A DNA stretch of 64,000 nucleotides from a virus: IMG/VR virus record IMGVR_UViG_3300042924_003416, positions 21,774 through 85,773 of that record; one strand, 5' to 3'. Position numbers and translations under genes: made by a program. The notes beneath the pieces were generated by a model, which did not search any database, was not told the origin of the DNA, and saw only the letters and a list, made by a program, of their open reading frames with translations. This document shows, in pieces, positions 48,089 through 56,550 of this stretch. The stretch's first letter is position 1. Each line of letters starts with the position of its first letter.

Positions 48089-48148
48089 CACCTTTTAAAT
48101 CTTAAGTCATGAATACATCACCATGTCCGGCAAGTACCATCCCTTGTT

Positions 48149-48505
48149 TTATGTTGGATTAGAATCCACCATAAATTTCTTATAATCAAACTTTTTTGTA
48201 TTAACTGCAAAAGTTTTAATTAGTTCTTCCATAGATTCAGTATGTTCAATGTAAAACTCTTGAAAGACTTCAATCTTGTGTCTTTCTTGTTTTACACCTT
48301 TTGTACCAGAAACAGCTTGACCATACTCATCTAATTTAGGGAGCATATGCAAACTAGTTTTCTTAATCTTAGAGATAATTACAAATACTTTTGTCCCGGG
48401 ATCAAAGATACATTCCACATATGGACATTCATCTTTAATAGGGATCATTCTAAAGGTTTGTTGTTCTTGCCATGTGGCCTGAACTAACATCATTGATTCA
48501 TTCAT
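48149..48505 (-). CDS. Conserved hypothetical protein, 118 aa
   Basis: The family is not recognised. Beta-rich middle (YVECIFDPGTKVFVIISKI) and C-terminal helix (ESMEELIKTFAVNTKKFDYK). No Cys, membrane or signal segment. It overlaps the 3' end of the upstream 198-residue gene by 8 bases, so the two are translationally coupled. It sits between the exonuclease and polymerase genes, so a replication or recombination role is possible but unproven. Confidence 0.6.
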   Translation of the reverse strand: MNESMMLVQATWQEQQTFRMIPIKDECPYVECIFDPGTKVFVIISKIKKTSLHMLPKLDEYGQAVSGTKGVKQERHKIEVFQEFYIEHTESMEELIKTFAVNTKKFDYKKFMVDSNPT

Positions 48506-49094
48506 TTTCTGTTGGTTTTGACAAATTTAATAATTTATTTTCACTTAGATCATCTAAGTCTGCAGGTTCTAGAAATAAAGTTTCTTTTTCCATGTCAGGC
48601 TTAGTACATAACTCTCCCACTTGTATCAACATTTCTGGTTCTACACCTAATAGTTCTGCATAGTTACTAAAATACTTTTCAGGTATTAAATAACTGTGCA
48701 TATAGGCATAATTACCACTGTATTTGTCAAAAAAGTTAAGGATTTTTTGCTTTAAATTCATACTTATTTTACTGTATTTTCCATTAATAAAATGGAACCA
48801 GTCATCCCCTAAATCAGATAAATCAAATGTAAGAACTAATTGATTGCCTATTTTTACATAGTCATTTAGTCTGTTGTGGTTAAGTAAAACATTCTTTTCA
48901 AAATGTTTATACTCATCATCTGTTCTTACATCATACACGCATATTAATTTCATATCCTCAGAGTTGCAGTATCCTTTCCAACTTATATAAGTTTCAATTG
49001 GAACAACACTTACCCCTCTTTTAATGCCCAAGATTGGATATAAAAACACCTTGGACTTTTGAAAGTACTTCTTATAAACAGAATTTAAAGCCAT
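48498..49094 (-). CDS. Hypothetical protein, 198 aa
   Basis: No recognised domain. The N-terminus is basic (NSVYKKYFQKSKVFLYPILG) with a beta-rich region, followed by helical segments (NLKQKILNFFDKYSGNYAYM). The tail is acidic (EPADLDDLSENKLLNLSKPTENE). It lies five bases after the PD-(D/E)XK exonuclease gene and overlaps the next gene by 8 bases, which points to an exonuclease-linked function. This is inference from position. Confidence 0.6.
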   Translation of the reverse strand: MALNSVYKKYFQKSKVFLYPILGIKRGVSVVPIETYISWKGYCNSEDMKLICVYDVRTDDEYKHFEKNVLLNHNRLNDYVKIGNQLVLTFDLSDLGDDWFHFINGKYSKISMNLKQKILNFFDKYSGNYAYMHSYLIPEKYFSNYAELLGVEPEMLIQVGELCTKPDMEKETLFLEPADLDDLSENKLLNLSKPTENE

Positions 49095-49099
49095 AAAAT

Positions 49100-50086
49100 C
49101 TACAATTTAATATTACCTACTGCTAAGTCATATGGTAGGTCATATCTTTTGTTTTCATAATGCCATTTGGCAATTTTCAAAACTTCTCCGAAATCACTTT
49201 TCCATTGACTCATTGATTCTTTAGAGACTTGGAAAGGATAAACTAAATTGTATTTGTCAATTACAATAAAGGTTACTTGAACTTGCCAGTCTCTTGCATC
49301 TGGTTTGTCTTTCAAAAATTTATCTGAAGCTAAAATAGTATAGATTACTGCTTGTATCCAATACTTGTAATATTCTACTGCATCAGGGAAATCTTGGACA
49401 GACTTACCAGTTGTTTTAAGGTCATTGATGAATAACACCTTTGCCTCATTGTCAACAACAACATTGTCAAGTACTCCGTGAAAACCAAAAGGTAATTTTT
49501 CATGATCCATTTTAATGTGCAACTCATTATGGGTATCAATGTGTGTGTCTTCCTCAGTTACATCTAGTGCTAATAGTGTTCTCACATCACTATTAGTTTT
49601 TAGTATCTCAACCTGTGCTTTGCAGCCATTCAAAGTAGGTTCATCTACTACTGTTTTGTCTAGACTTTGTTTAAGGAATTCAAAATACTCTTTGTGGTCA
49701 TCAGTAAGTATCTTATCAAGTCGTTGTTGATCTGTTTTAAGATTCTGATAAAGATTTGCTGTAAGTAGCTGTGTAAGTATATCTTGTGAGTAGTCTTCCA
49801 AAGTTAATGAATTATTTGAATATCCAAGATGTATTCTAAAAATATTATCAATAATTTTCTTTGGGTTATCACTAGGGAGTTTCCCTGGTAATGATAAAAA
49901 GTAATCATCATATTTCTCAGGTTCAAACAAGAGACAGTGTAAGACTCTCCCTCCTACAAGGTGAGAGTCTGTACTGTCTTCCCGCTGGTTGAGCACATAA
50001 TGATTGTAAAATGCAGCAGGTGAATAAAGTAATTTATTCAACCCACTATAGCTAAAATAAAATTTATTCTGATAGAATTTCTCCAT
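49100..50086 (-). CDS. PD-(D/E)XK exonuclease (RecB/exonuclease VIII-like), 328 aa
   Basis: N-terminal FSYSGLNKLLYSPAAFYNHYV is the usual opening of phage RecB-type nucleases (they begin S-x-S-x-L). LVGGRVLHCLLFEPEKY follows. The catalytic core is FHGVLDNVVVD with its Asp, then LFINDLKTTGKS (D-x-K), then a YYKYWIQAVIYTILA helix with the Gln of the QxxxY type. Such enzymes degrade one strand of double-stranded ends to feed recombination and fit the Sak4-like ATPase and SSB encoded to the right. The open frame extends to 50161, but that would overlap the upstream gene by 71 bases. I place the start at the ATG at 50086, five bases after that gene's stop. Confidence 0.8.
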   Translation of the reverse strand: MEKFYQNKFYFSYSGLNKLLYSPAAFYNHYVLNQREDSTDSHLVGGRVLHCLLFEPEKYDDYFLSLPGKLPSDNPKKIIDNIFRIHLGYSNNSLTLEDYSQDILTQLLTANLYQNLKTDQQRLDKILTDDHKEYFEFLKQSLDKTVVDEPTLNGCKAQVEILKTNSDVRTLLALDVTEEDTHIDTHNELHIKMDHEKLPFGFHGVLDNVVVDNEAKVLFINDLKTTGKSVQDFPDAVEYYKYWIQAVIYTILASDKFLKDKPDARDWQVQVTFIVIDKYNLVYPFQVSKESMSQWKSDFGEVLKIAKWHYENKRYDLPYDLAVGNIKL

Positions 50087-50090
50087 TTCA

Positions 50091-51482
50091 TCAGAACCAT
50101 TCAAAACCATCGTCATCTTTTGTTTGTGTTGTTTGATTATTATTTGACTCTTCTTCAGCAAGTTTACTTATTATCTCTCCTAGAGCATAGTCTTCTGCTT
50201 CAGTAAAGACAGATTCATTTTCAGGAAACTCTTTTTCTTCTTCTAATTCTATTAACTCTGACTTAAGTTCATTTCTTTCAATTCTAGTAAATGCATCTTC
50301 TATGTCTTTATCAGAAATTTCAATGTCATCTGCAACCCCCGCAACCCCTGGAGAGTTATTATCAAAAGAATTAAGATCAGCAAGGTCTCCATGTATTTCA
50401 GATACCTCTACACCACCTTCAGGAACAAAATCTGGGAGCTCTTCATAAACATAGTTAGTATTTAGTAACTGCAGAGTTTCTTCATTGACAGTTATACTTT
50501 TTACTTTGAAGAATGTGCTGTCTCCTCTTCTACCAAGTTCATCAGAATAATGCAACATAAGAATATCTATTTTATCTGTATCAAGGACATCTTTGTTAAT
50601 AAGAGACTGCATAATATTATCCACACTTGTATCCATGTTGGTTTTACATTTACCTAGATAACTAAGTAAAGACTTGAAATTCACATGGTTCTTAGTATGA
50701 CAGTTATACATTTTGCCAGCATGATCTTTAAATAACATTTCAAGATACAATAAGCTATCTATATAATTACAATTAGCCATAATCTCCATTGCAAGTACAT
50801 GATTGTCTCCATCTGAGCTCTTAAACATGTCAGAAATCTGATTGAACATAGTTGCATCTATAGTAGCAGCATCTTCACCATTAATATGTTTAATTAACTT
50901 ACTCTCATCGTAAACATCCATGGTTAAGATATCTGGGAATAAATCTATATGGTCATCATCTACTGAATAATATGCACTAGAGTGTCTAGAAATACTATTA
51001 TAAGTGTATCTTTTTACAAATGCTAATTCTGAATTTCTAAGTTGACCAGCTGCAGAATAATCTATAATAACTACATCTTCAGTATAAAACTCTAAAGCTT
51101 GTGTAAGATTTTCTTTATAATAGTCATCCATAGCTAGTTCAGGGTCTAGAAGAATAGCTCTAACAGCTGAAGTTTGTATAGAATAATACCAAGCTCCACT
51201 TGTAATCTTATCTTTAGTGTTCTTACCAGCAAAGATATGTGTAGCATCATTTATATTTCTGACAGTTTTAATACCATGTTGCAAAGACAAGTCTTTTAGT
51301 TTTACTCTAGGAATATTAACCCCGGGTAGAAAATAAAGTTTATCTCCTTTTGAAGGGGTATAATCTTTATCAGTTACAGTTACTATGTTTGTACTACTGT
51401 CAGCACAATATAAAGGTTCAACCTTTATGATTAGCTCATTATGCATTGCATCTACTTCATAAATATGTAAGTATGTTTTCAT
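50091..51482 (-). CDS. Hypothetical protein with S-D-x-D-N repeat-type domain, 463 aa
   Basis: The N-terminal half is mixed alpha/beta and not recognised. Residues about 222-285 contain MFKSSDGDNHVLAMEIM followed by a helical LLYLEMLFKD segment; this matches parts of two smaller proteins in the window (53914-54333 and 62520-62927). The C-terminus is Glu/Asp-rich and ends DDDGFEWF, an acidic tail resembling SSB C-termini. The gene is directly upstream of the exonuclease gene and is preceded by an AT-rich leader with the 18-base block found at 15620. It may be a scaffold or regulator of recombination; this is speculative. Confidence 0.6.
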   Translation of the reverse strand: MKTYLHIYEVDAMHNELIIKVEPLYCADSSTNIVTVTDKDYTPSKGDKLYFLPGVNIPRVKLKDLSLQHGIKTVRNINDATHIFAGKNTKDKITSGAWYYSIQTSAVRAILLDPELAMDDYYKENLTQALEFYTEDVVIIDYSAAGQLRNSELAFVKRYTYNSISRHSSAYYSVDDDHIDLFPDILTMDVYDESKLIKHINGEDAATIDATMFNQISDMFKSSDGDNHVLAMEIMANCNYIDSLLYLEMLFKDHAGKMYNCHTKNHVNFKSLLSYLGKCKTNMDTSVDNIMQSLINKDVLDTDKIDILMLHYSDELGRRGDSTFFKVKSITVNEETLQLLNTNYVYEELPDFVPEGGVEVSEIHGDLADLNSFDNNSPGVAGVADDIEISDKDIEDAFTRIERNELKSELIELEEEKEFPENESVFTEAEDYALGEIISKLAEEESNNNQTTQTKDDDGFEWF

Positions 51483-51506
51483 TTTTTTAAGTTTAATAAA
51501 GGGGAG
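51483..51506 (-). promoter_or_regulatory. AT-rich leader shared with a plus-strand gap
   Basis: Read on the minus strand, TTTATTAAACTTAAAAAA precedes the ATG at 51482. The same 18 bases occur on the plus strand at about 15622-15640 in the leader of the 1065-residue virion gene. It could be a promoter or a translation-start element. There is no Shine-Dalgarno sequence. Confidence 0.4.
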
Positions 51507-51520
51507 TTTTACCTCCCCTT
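51499..51520 (-). terminator. Hairpin terminator
   Basis: The stem AAGGGGAG / CTCCCCTT (8 base pairs) with a 6-base loop lies between the MoxR-type ATPase gene and the 463-residue gene. The following minus-strand bases are T/A-rich but not a clean T run, so it may be a leaky terminator. Confidence 0.55.
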
Positions 51521-51576
51521 ATCATTGTTTTTAATTAGACTAGTGGTTTATTAAAGGGGAAACCTTCTACGTTGAC

Positions 51577-52746
51577 TTATTTTACAGCCATCTTCACCAC
51601 GTCCTGATTCATCATCAGTTGTGAGAACTTAACTTTGTTACCGTTGACAATCTCTTTAACCATATAATATCTAAGGTCATCAGTAAATGCATCACAGTCA
51701 GTAGTAAGTTTAGCTATCCTGTCAATGATTGGTTTACCTATTGAACCTTTGTCAGCCAAAGCAAGAGAATAGTTAATTACCCTAGTTGCAATAACACTAG
51801 AGATATCAGCACGGAAGTCATCATCCTTCCCTACTGCATTAGTAAGAGAGTTCATAACATACTGCTCATCTTTAGTTAGGATGTCAACTGGACTGATAAT
51901 TCTATCTAACTTGTTATTAATAAACATAGTAAACATTGAACTAAAGTCTACACCTACAGAACCCTCACCAATCATTTGGATTAGTGGTAAACTATCTTCA
52001 AACTTAGGTACAGAACTAATAGCATTAAAGAAAGTAGTAATAGCTCTTGGATTAACTCTTTGAGTTACCAATTCTGGGTGCATCAACATGAAGTTAATAC
52101 ATCTACCATCTATGTTTGCTTTCTCTGCCCACTTAGCCCATACATCAGAATCATACTTTAACTCAACAGAGATAAATCTAGTCTTCTGAGCAACATCTAG
52201 ACTAGTTACATTATAGTCACCATTGTCTGGATTAGTAGTCAAGATAACATGCCAGTTCTTTGGTAGTTTCCAAGATACATATTCTTGTCTATCTAGAATC
52301 TCCATAGTTGCTTGCATAAATCTTGCATCAGCACGAGTATAGTCATCCAAGATTAGGAAACCACCCTCACCTTTACCTTGAATCCACTCAGGAGCAGCAT
52401 GAGACATTCTCTTTCCAACAACTTTGTACCCTTTTGCACTAGCTGCATTTATCTGAGATTCATTAATCCAGGTCTTCTTACCTTCAGCATTTTGTATTTC
52501 AAATTCTTTTACAGGAAAACCTACTAAGTCACCTAATTCTTCTAACTGAGATAAATTAAGCTTAACTACATCCATTTTTAATTCTTTACCCAACTGCATG
52601 ATTGCAGAAGTTTTACCCAAACCAGCATCACCCTCAATGTTTACAGCTACAGGTACTTTACCTTCAGCTTGGATATGTTGGTTATTACTAACCATATGTT
52701 TAATAAAATCTTTTAACTCGTTTACGTTTAATTGTACTTGATTCAT
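51577..52746 (-). CDS. MoxR-type AAA+ ATPase, 389 aa
   Basis: Walker A GDAGLGKTS (residues 39-47), Walker B GGFLILDDY (D134, D135) and sensor I LTTNPDNGDY are clear. The RFISVELKYD segment and the Pro/Arg-containing QRVNPRAITTF sensor II region follow. MoxR/AAA_5 ATPases typically work with a VWA-domain partner as chaperones that remodel or activate protein complexes. Just such a partner is encoded 11 bases upstream. In a phage the target is unknown; it could be host protein remodelling or assembly of the replication machinery. Confidence 0.88.
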   Translation of the reverse strand: MNQVQLNVNELKDFIKHMVSNNQHIQAEGKVPVAVNIEGDAGLGKTSAIMQLGKELKMDVVKLNLSQLEELGDLVGFPVKEFEIQNAEGKKTWINESQINAASAKGYKVVGKRMSHAAPEWIQGKGEGGFLILDDYTRADARFMQATMEILDRQEYVSWKLPKNWHVILTTNPDNGDYNVTSLDVAQKTRFISVELKYDSDVWAKWAEKANIDGRCINFMLMHPELVTQRVNPRAITTFFNAISSVPKFEDSLPLIQMIGEGSVGVDFSSMFTMFINNKLDRIISPVDILTKDEQYVMNSLTNAVGKDDDFRADISSVIATRVINYSLALADKGSIGKPIIDRIAKLTTDCDAFTDDLRYYMVKEIVNGNKVKFSQLMMNQDVVKMAVK

Positions 52747-52757
52747 AACACTAATTT

Positions 52758-53939
52758 TTATAATTCTAATTTAATAACTTTACCCGGTAATTGTGTATTC
52801 ATATAAGACTGTTCTGACAAAACCCATAGAGTATTACCTCTAGGTTTTACAGAGTAACCACATTCACCATCAGTAAAATACACCAGGCTTGTATATTTCT
52901 TCAGGTTGGCATTAAAATATTCCAGGACGGGATCAAACTCAGTCCCACCTCTACCTTGTACACCCATCTCAAATTTACCTTTGTAAGGTTCAATAGATCT
53001 AATAACAGTATCACACTGTACTACAGTAATATCAACACCACATTTGTAAATATGGTAGATTTCACTCATAAATTCTTGTAACTCAGAATCACTTACAGAT
53101 CCTGAAGTATCAATAGCTAGCAACATGTGCTGTCTCATTTTTACTTTTAGACCAGGATTAGCATCAAATCTACGGTTCTCTTTTCTCCTGATTTTCTTAG
53201 TAAATACCTTAGTACTTACACCAGTAAATCTTCTAATGTAACCTCTCCAATTAAACTTAGGTTTTACAACTTCTTCAATGATAATTACTCCTTCAATTTC
53301 TCCAGGAATAGTACCACGTTTCTTTTCAGTTTGTTCCTTAGCATCACCAAGAACTTTTTGTAATTGTTTATCAATTAACTTCTGTTCTGCCTCAGTCATA
53401 TCTTCAAACTCTTCCCAGGTAGCATGTTCATCTAACTCACCATTTGCCATAGCATCTAGTAACTGATCCATAGGAGCATTACCACAACTACCTTTTTGAT
53501 TTTTCTCATCTTGTAGTTGTTTTAGCTTGTCATAGTAATATCTACAACCAGCTTTTCTATCAAGATTTAAGTCAGCATAATTATCTATATCAATACCACC
53601 TTCAGGTAGCCATTCTTTAGATATATACTGATTGATCTCCATATCCATTGCAACATTTGCAAGTTTTCTATCACTAAACTTAAAGAAAGTAGTGAGATGT
53701 CCAAATGCAATATGTAGCAATTCATGTTTAAGTAAACCAAGCTTGTGGTCATCACTAAGAGATTCCCAAAACTCAGGATTAATAGCAAGCTGATAATTAA
53801 TATTATTCTTACTTACACCTGCTGTAGGAACCTTTTGACCCCAGACTTTATTTAGAGCAATAAGAAAGAACCCATAAAAGGGCTCTTTCAGCATCAACTC
53901 TTTTGCAATTTTACTAAGACTCTGTTGTTTGTCCATCAT
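52758..53939 (-). CDS. VWA-like protein with N-terminal metallopeptidase domain (COG3864 type), 393 aa
   Basis: Two parts are visible. An N-terminal zincin-like segment has HELLHIAFGH (H72, E73, H76, H81) and a DMEINQYI helix. A C-terminal VWA-like domain has a MIDAS motif DTSGSVS and a GGTEFDPVLEY segment. This is the architecture of the VWA-like/metallopeptidase family that pairs with MoxR-type ATPases. The frame opens at 53984, but I use the ATG at 53939 (or 53936), because residues from MMDKQQSLSK fit the family start and reduce overlap with the upstream gene to 26 bases. Confidence 0.85.
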   Translation of the reverse strand: MMDKQQSLSKIAKELMLKEPFYGFFLIALNKVWGQKVPTAGVSKNNINYQLAINPEFWESLSDDHKLGLLKHELLHIAFGHLTTFFKFSDRKLANVAMDMEINQYISKEWLPEGGIDIDNYADLNLDRKAGCRYYYDKLKQLQDEKNQKGSCGNAPMDQLLDAMANGELDEHATWEEFEDMTEAEQKLIDKQLQKVLGDAKEQTEKKRGTIPGEIEGVIIIEEVVKPKFNWRGYIRRFTGVSTKVFTKKIRRKENRRFDANPGLKVKMRQHMLLAIDTSGSVSDSELQEFMSEIYHIYKCGVDITVVQCDTVIRSIEPYKGKFEMGVQGRGGTEFDPVLEYFNANLKKYTSLVYFTDGECGYSVKPRGNTLWVLSEQSYMNTQLPGKVIKLEL

Positions 53940-54333
53940 CTTTAAATTTAATATCAATTTCAAATTTGTCAGTAGGATAGCCAATAGACTCTAACATCCT
54001 TGACATATCCCTAATAAAGAATTCCATAAATAGCTCAACCGAAGCTTTAGAACCTTTGTGTTTTGTAATCAGACTTAAAGTCTTAGGACTACTAAGTGGT
54101 ACTTCACTTACAAATGTATTTTGGAGTCTCATTGCTATTTTATTACAGTTTGCTAACCAATTACTCATACTATGCCCACTAAACTTATAGAGAACTAATA
54201 GTTCTCCTATATACTTATTATAATCAACATTCTTCAAGGATTCAAATGCTATAAGATGATTATCTGCATCTTCAGATTGTAACATCATAAGTAAGTTCCT
54301 TGTTTCTTCTTTACTAAAAATCATCTTTGCCAT
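53914..54333 (-). CDS. Hypothetical S-D-x-D-N domain protein, 139 aa
   Basis: Near the N-terminus NLLMMLQSEDADNHLIAFES is similar to segments of the 463-residue protein (50091-51482) and the 135-residue protein (62520-62927). The remainder is helical and basic, with a short FEIDIKFKDDGQTTES end. It overlaps the VWA gene by 26 bases and shares one base with the upstream gene, so it belongs to the same transcript. It may be a paralogue that recognises a shared partner; its function is unknown. Confidence 0.6.
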   Translation of the reverse strand: MAKMIFSKEETRNLLMMLQSEDADNHLIAFESLKNVDYNKYIGELLVLYKFSGHSMSNWLANCNKIAMRLQNTFVSEVPLSSPKTLSLITKHKGSKASVELFMEFFIRDMSRMLESIGYPTDKFEIDIKFKDDGQTTES

Positions 54334-54680
54334 CAGTCTTCAATTTTTAATGTTTTTATTGCCCACATATGTGGTTTACCAGATTCAATCATATCTACCC
54401 ACTCTTTTGCAGTAGGGATGTAATTATTACAATCTTCCTTGACATGCTGCTCACCAACATATCTTACATATACATCTTTGCCATCAGAGTTGGTAATTAC
54501 CATACCAAATCTTTGCTCACATTCAAATATACCTTCACTATGATGTCTAAACATTCTATGCATACTATGACCTACCCAGGCCTTAGTTTCATCAAACCAG
54601 TTATGTATTGCTAGGTAATCCACAGGAGAACCACCAAACTTCTTAGCTGATGATTTTGCATGTTGCCAAGGATGTGCCAT
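54333..54680 (-). CDS. DUF6915-like small protein, 115 aa
   Basis: The opening MAHPWQHAKSSAKKFGG, then DYLAIHNWFDETKAW, HRMFRHHSEGIFECE-QRFG, and YVGEQHVKEDC match a small family of phage and bacterial proteins I know as DUF6915 (His-rich, perhaps metal-binding). No activity is established. It is shorter than 120 residues, as usual in the family. It shares a base with both neighbouring genes, as in a tightly packed operon. Confidence 0.65.
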   Translation of the reverse strand: MAHPWQHAKSSAKKFGGSPVDYLAIHNWFDETKAWVGHSMHRMFRHHSEGIFECEQRFGMVITNSDGKDVYVRYVGEQHVKEDCNNYIPTAKEWVDMIESGKPHMWAIKTLKIED

Positions 54681-55087
54681 TAGTCTTCTTCTGCTTTATC
54701 TAGAATACTACCATCATGAAAATGAGTCTCATGGTCAGTAATTCTAATATTATTATTAATAATATACTTACCTGAAGGAACACAAATACATAACTCTCCC
54801 CAACCACCTTCATTATTCCACCAGTCTTCTATGTCATCAAGAAGTTTGTTTTCTGCAAATGTTTCAAGCTCCATAAAAAGATCATGATCAATATTTAACA
54901 ATTTTGAATCTTCTTCCCAATCTTCTACATTATCACTTACATCTTCTGGAGTTTCACAAGGTTTCTTTGTATAACCTATCCATTCTATGGCTCCTGAGTC
55001 TCCTCCACCATCATATTTTACTTTAACACCTGTAATACCAAAATCAGCCAACCTAAATAGGAGGCTTGTTAATTCTAATTCTGTCAT
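54680..55087 (-). CDS. DUF6878-like small acidic protein, 135 aa
   Basis: The segment VKVKYDGGGDSGAIEWIGYT resembles the D-G-x-G-D-S-G-x-I motif of a small phage and plasmid family (I believe DUF6878). The middle is very acidic (DNVEDWEEDSKLL, DDIEDWWNNEGG) and a DHETHFHDGS tail follows, which could bind a metal. No known function. Only the last base overlaps the next gene. Confidence 0.5.
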   Translation of the reverse strand: MTELELTSLLFRLADFGITGVKVKYDGGGDSGAIEWIGYTKKPCETPEDVSDNVEDWEEDSKLLNIDHDLFMELETFAENKLLDDIEDWWNNEGGWGELCICVPSGKYIINNNIRITDHETHFHDGSILDKAEED

Positions 55088-55094
55088 AATTATT

Positions 55095-55520
55095 TTATTT
55101 TACCTTAAAGAAGCGGCCCAGTATATTACCATTCAAATACTCATCTTTTTCAAGAACCTCTCTTAAAAACTGATACTTAGTTTCAAAATATGTGAGTTCC
55201 ATTTTAGAAAAACATATCTTAACTATATACCTTTTAATTGGTATACCAGCTTTGTGAGCTTCTTTAAGAACTGCATTACTACTATAGTAGTTTTGGTAAC
55301 TAGCCTTAGAAACAGTCTCATATTTCTTGTTTCTTTTATCAGTCATCTGAGCAACAGCTCTTTTACCAAACTTCTTCTTTGTAGTAGAGTAAAAATTCTT
55401 CTTACCTACATACCTTACAGACTTACCATCAATAATGGCTTCCATCTCATACACAAATCCTACAGCTCCTTCAGGAATCATACTGTTAGTAAACTCTCTA
55501 CCTTGATACATCCAGCTCAT
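55095..55520 (-). CDS. GIY-YIG-type putative endonuclease, 141 aa
   Basis: GFVYEMEAIIDGKSVRYVGKK-NFYS is a degenerate GIY-YIG start, with GFVY and RYVG in place of the two triplets. The downstream YQNYYSSNAVLKE, ICFSKMELTYFETKYQF and NGNILGRFF segments match a group of phage GIY-YIG proteins of the Seg/homing type (the ETKYQ segment contains the usual catalytic Glu). It sits inside the replication operon and overlaps the primase gene by 4 bases, so it may be a resident nuclease rather than a recent insertion. Confidence 0.7.
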   Translation of the reverse strand: MSWMYQGREFTNSMIPEGAVGFVYEMEAIIDGKSVRYVGKKNFYSTTKKKFGKRAVAQMTDKRNKKYETVSKASYQNYYSSNAVLKEAHKAGIPIKRYIVKICFSKMELTYFETKYQFLREVLEKDEYLNGNILGRFFKVK

Positions 55521-56497
55521 AATGCTTGTTTTAATAGTGGAAATAATTTATCTCTGACAGCTTCAATACCATGATCTCTAACTGAATCTGATAAATCTTT
55601 AGACATATCCAAATTTACATAATTAAAACCATATTTCTTTTTATACTTATCAGCAGACTTTAGTCCCGGCTCATCATTATCAAACAATACAATAATCTTT
55701 TGATACTTATCTAGGAGTGGTCTCATAAAATTTTCTGGTATTACACTATTCTCACTGTCTGGAGAAATAGATTCAATACCACTAATTCCCAATCTTTTAA
55801 AACACATCAAGTCCTTTAGAGAAGAAGTGATTATCAGATACTTAGACTTATACTCAAGTTGATCAGAACCTTGTATGTAATCATGTACTTTAATAAACTT
55901 GTTGTCTTTGTTTTTTGGAGTATAGATCTTATACAGTGTACCATCTTCCCGAAAATAACCATAGATAAAGTTACCTTTGATGTGTACAGTATCTAGTATA
56001 CGTCCTTCATCATCTTCCTTAATCATAGTATAAAAAGACAGTGGATAAACATTATGACCCTCTAGCAAAGTAGAAGATAATTTAAAACCTTTCCAATAAG
56101 CTTGATCTAATGTATTCCAGTGTCTCATCTCATAATCAGAAACTACATATTTGTTATGTGGTTTATATGTAATAGGAACATAAGTATTATTAGAAATATA
56201 AATAGCATAGTCTTCCATTATTCTAAAAGAAGCTTTACCTCTACTTTCTAGATTATACAAATGCATTACAAGATTAAGTCCATCACCACCATAGCCTGAA
56301 GAAAAATCTTTAAACTTGTAGTGACCCTTACTATCTGTATAAATACACATAGAAGGAACTTTGTCTCTTGAACTAAATATAGATTTGATTTTTAGACTTT
56401 GACCGGATAGTCTTTCAGTCAGTTTAAGATAGTGTTCAAATACCCATTCTCTAGGTACATCATTTAAATCAGAAATTATTGTTGTAGTTGAAATCAT
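55517..56497 (-). CDS. TOPRIM DNA primase, 326 aa
   Basis: The N-terminal part has YKFKDFSSGYGGDGLNLVMHL, the conserved strand-turn seen in DnaG-type primases, but no CHC2 zinc ligands are visible. The C-terminal TOPRIM fold has YLIITSSLKDLMCFKRLG for the first motif, where the usual Glu is replaced by a Ser-Leu-Lys-Asp sequence, and IIVLFDNDEPGLKSADKY for the D-x-D-x-x-G motif. It makes RNA primers for replication with the DnaB-like helicase encoded to the right. It follows a terminator. The variant first motif occurs in some phage primases, so it is not evidence of inactivity. Confidence 0.85.
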   Translation of the reverse strand: MISTTTIISDLNDVPREWVFEHYLKLTERLSGQSLKIKSIFSSRDKVPSMCIYTDSKGHYKFKDFSSGYGGDGLNLVMHLYNLESRGKASFRIMEDYAIYISNNTYVPITYKPHNKYVVSDYEMRHWNTLDQAYWKGFKLSSTLLEGHNVYPLSFYTMIKEDDEGRILDTVHIKGNFIYGYFREDGTLYKIYTPKNKDNKFIKVHDYIQGSDQLEYKSKYLIITSSLKDLMCFKRLGISGIESISPDSENSVIPENFMRPLLDKYQKIIVLFDNDEPGLKSADKYKKKYGFNYVNLDMSKDLSDSVRDHGIEAVRDKLFPLLKQAL

Positions 56498-56515
56498 ATT
56501 CTAAAATTTAAAATA

Positions 56516-56541
56516 AGGGGGAACCCCTGTTGATTCCCCCT
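56516..56541 (-). terminator. Hairpin terminator
   Basis: The stem AGGGGGAA / TTCCCCCT (8 base pairs) with a 10-base loop lies after the SSB-like gene and before the primase gene. On the minus strand it is followed by TATTTTAAATT, a T-rich tail. Confidence 0.65.
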
Positions 56542-56550
56542 AACTATTTT

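Noticed and set aside
48102-48140. Minus-strand frame of 12 codons (MVLAGHGDVFMT)
   Set aside because: Too short to support as a gene without conservation; lies between a gene end and a terminator.
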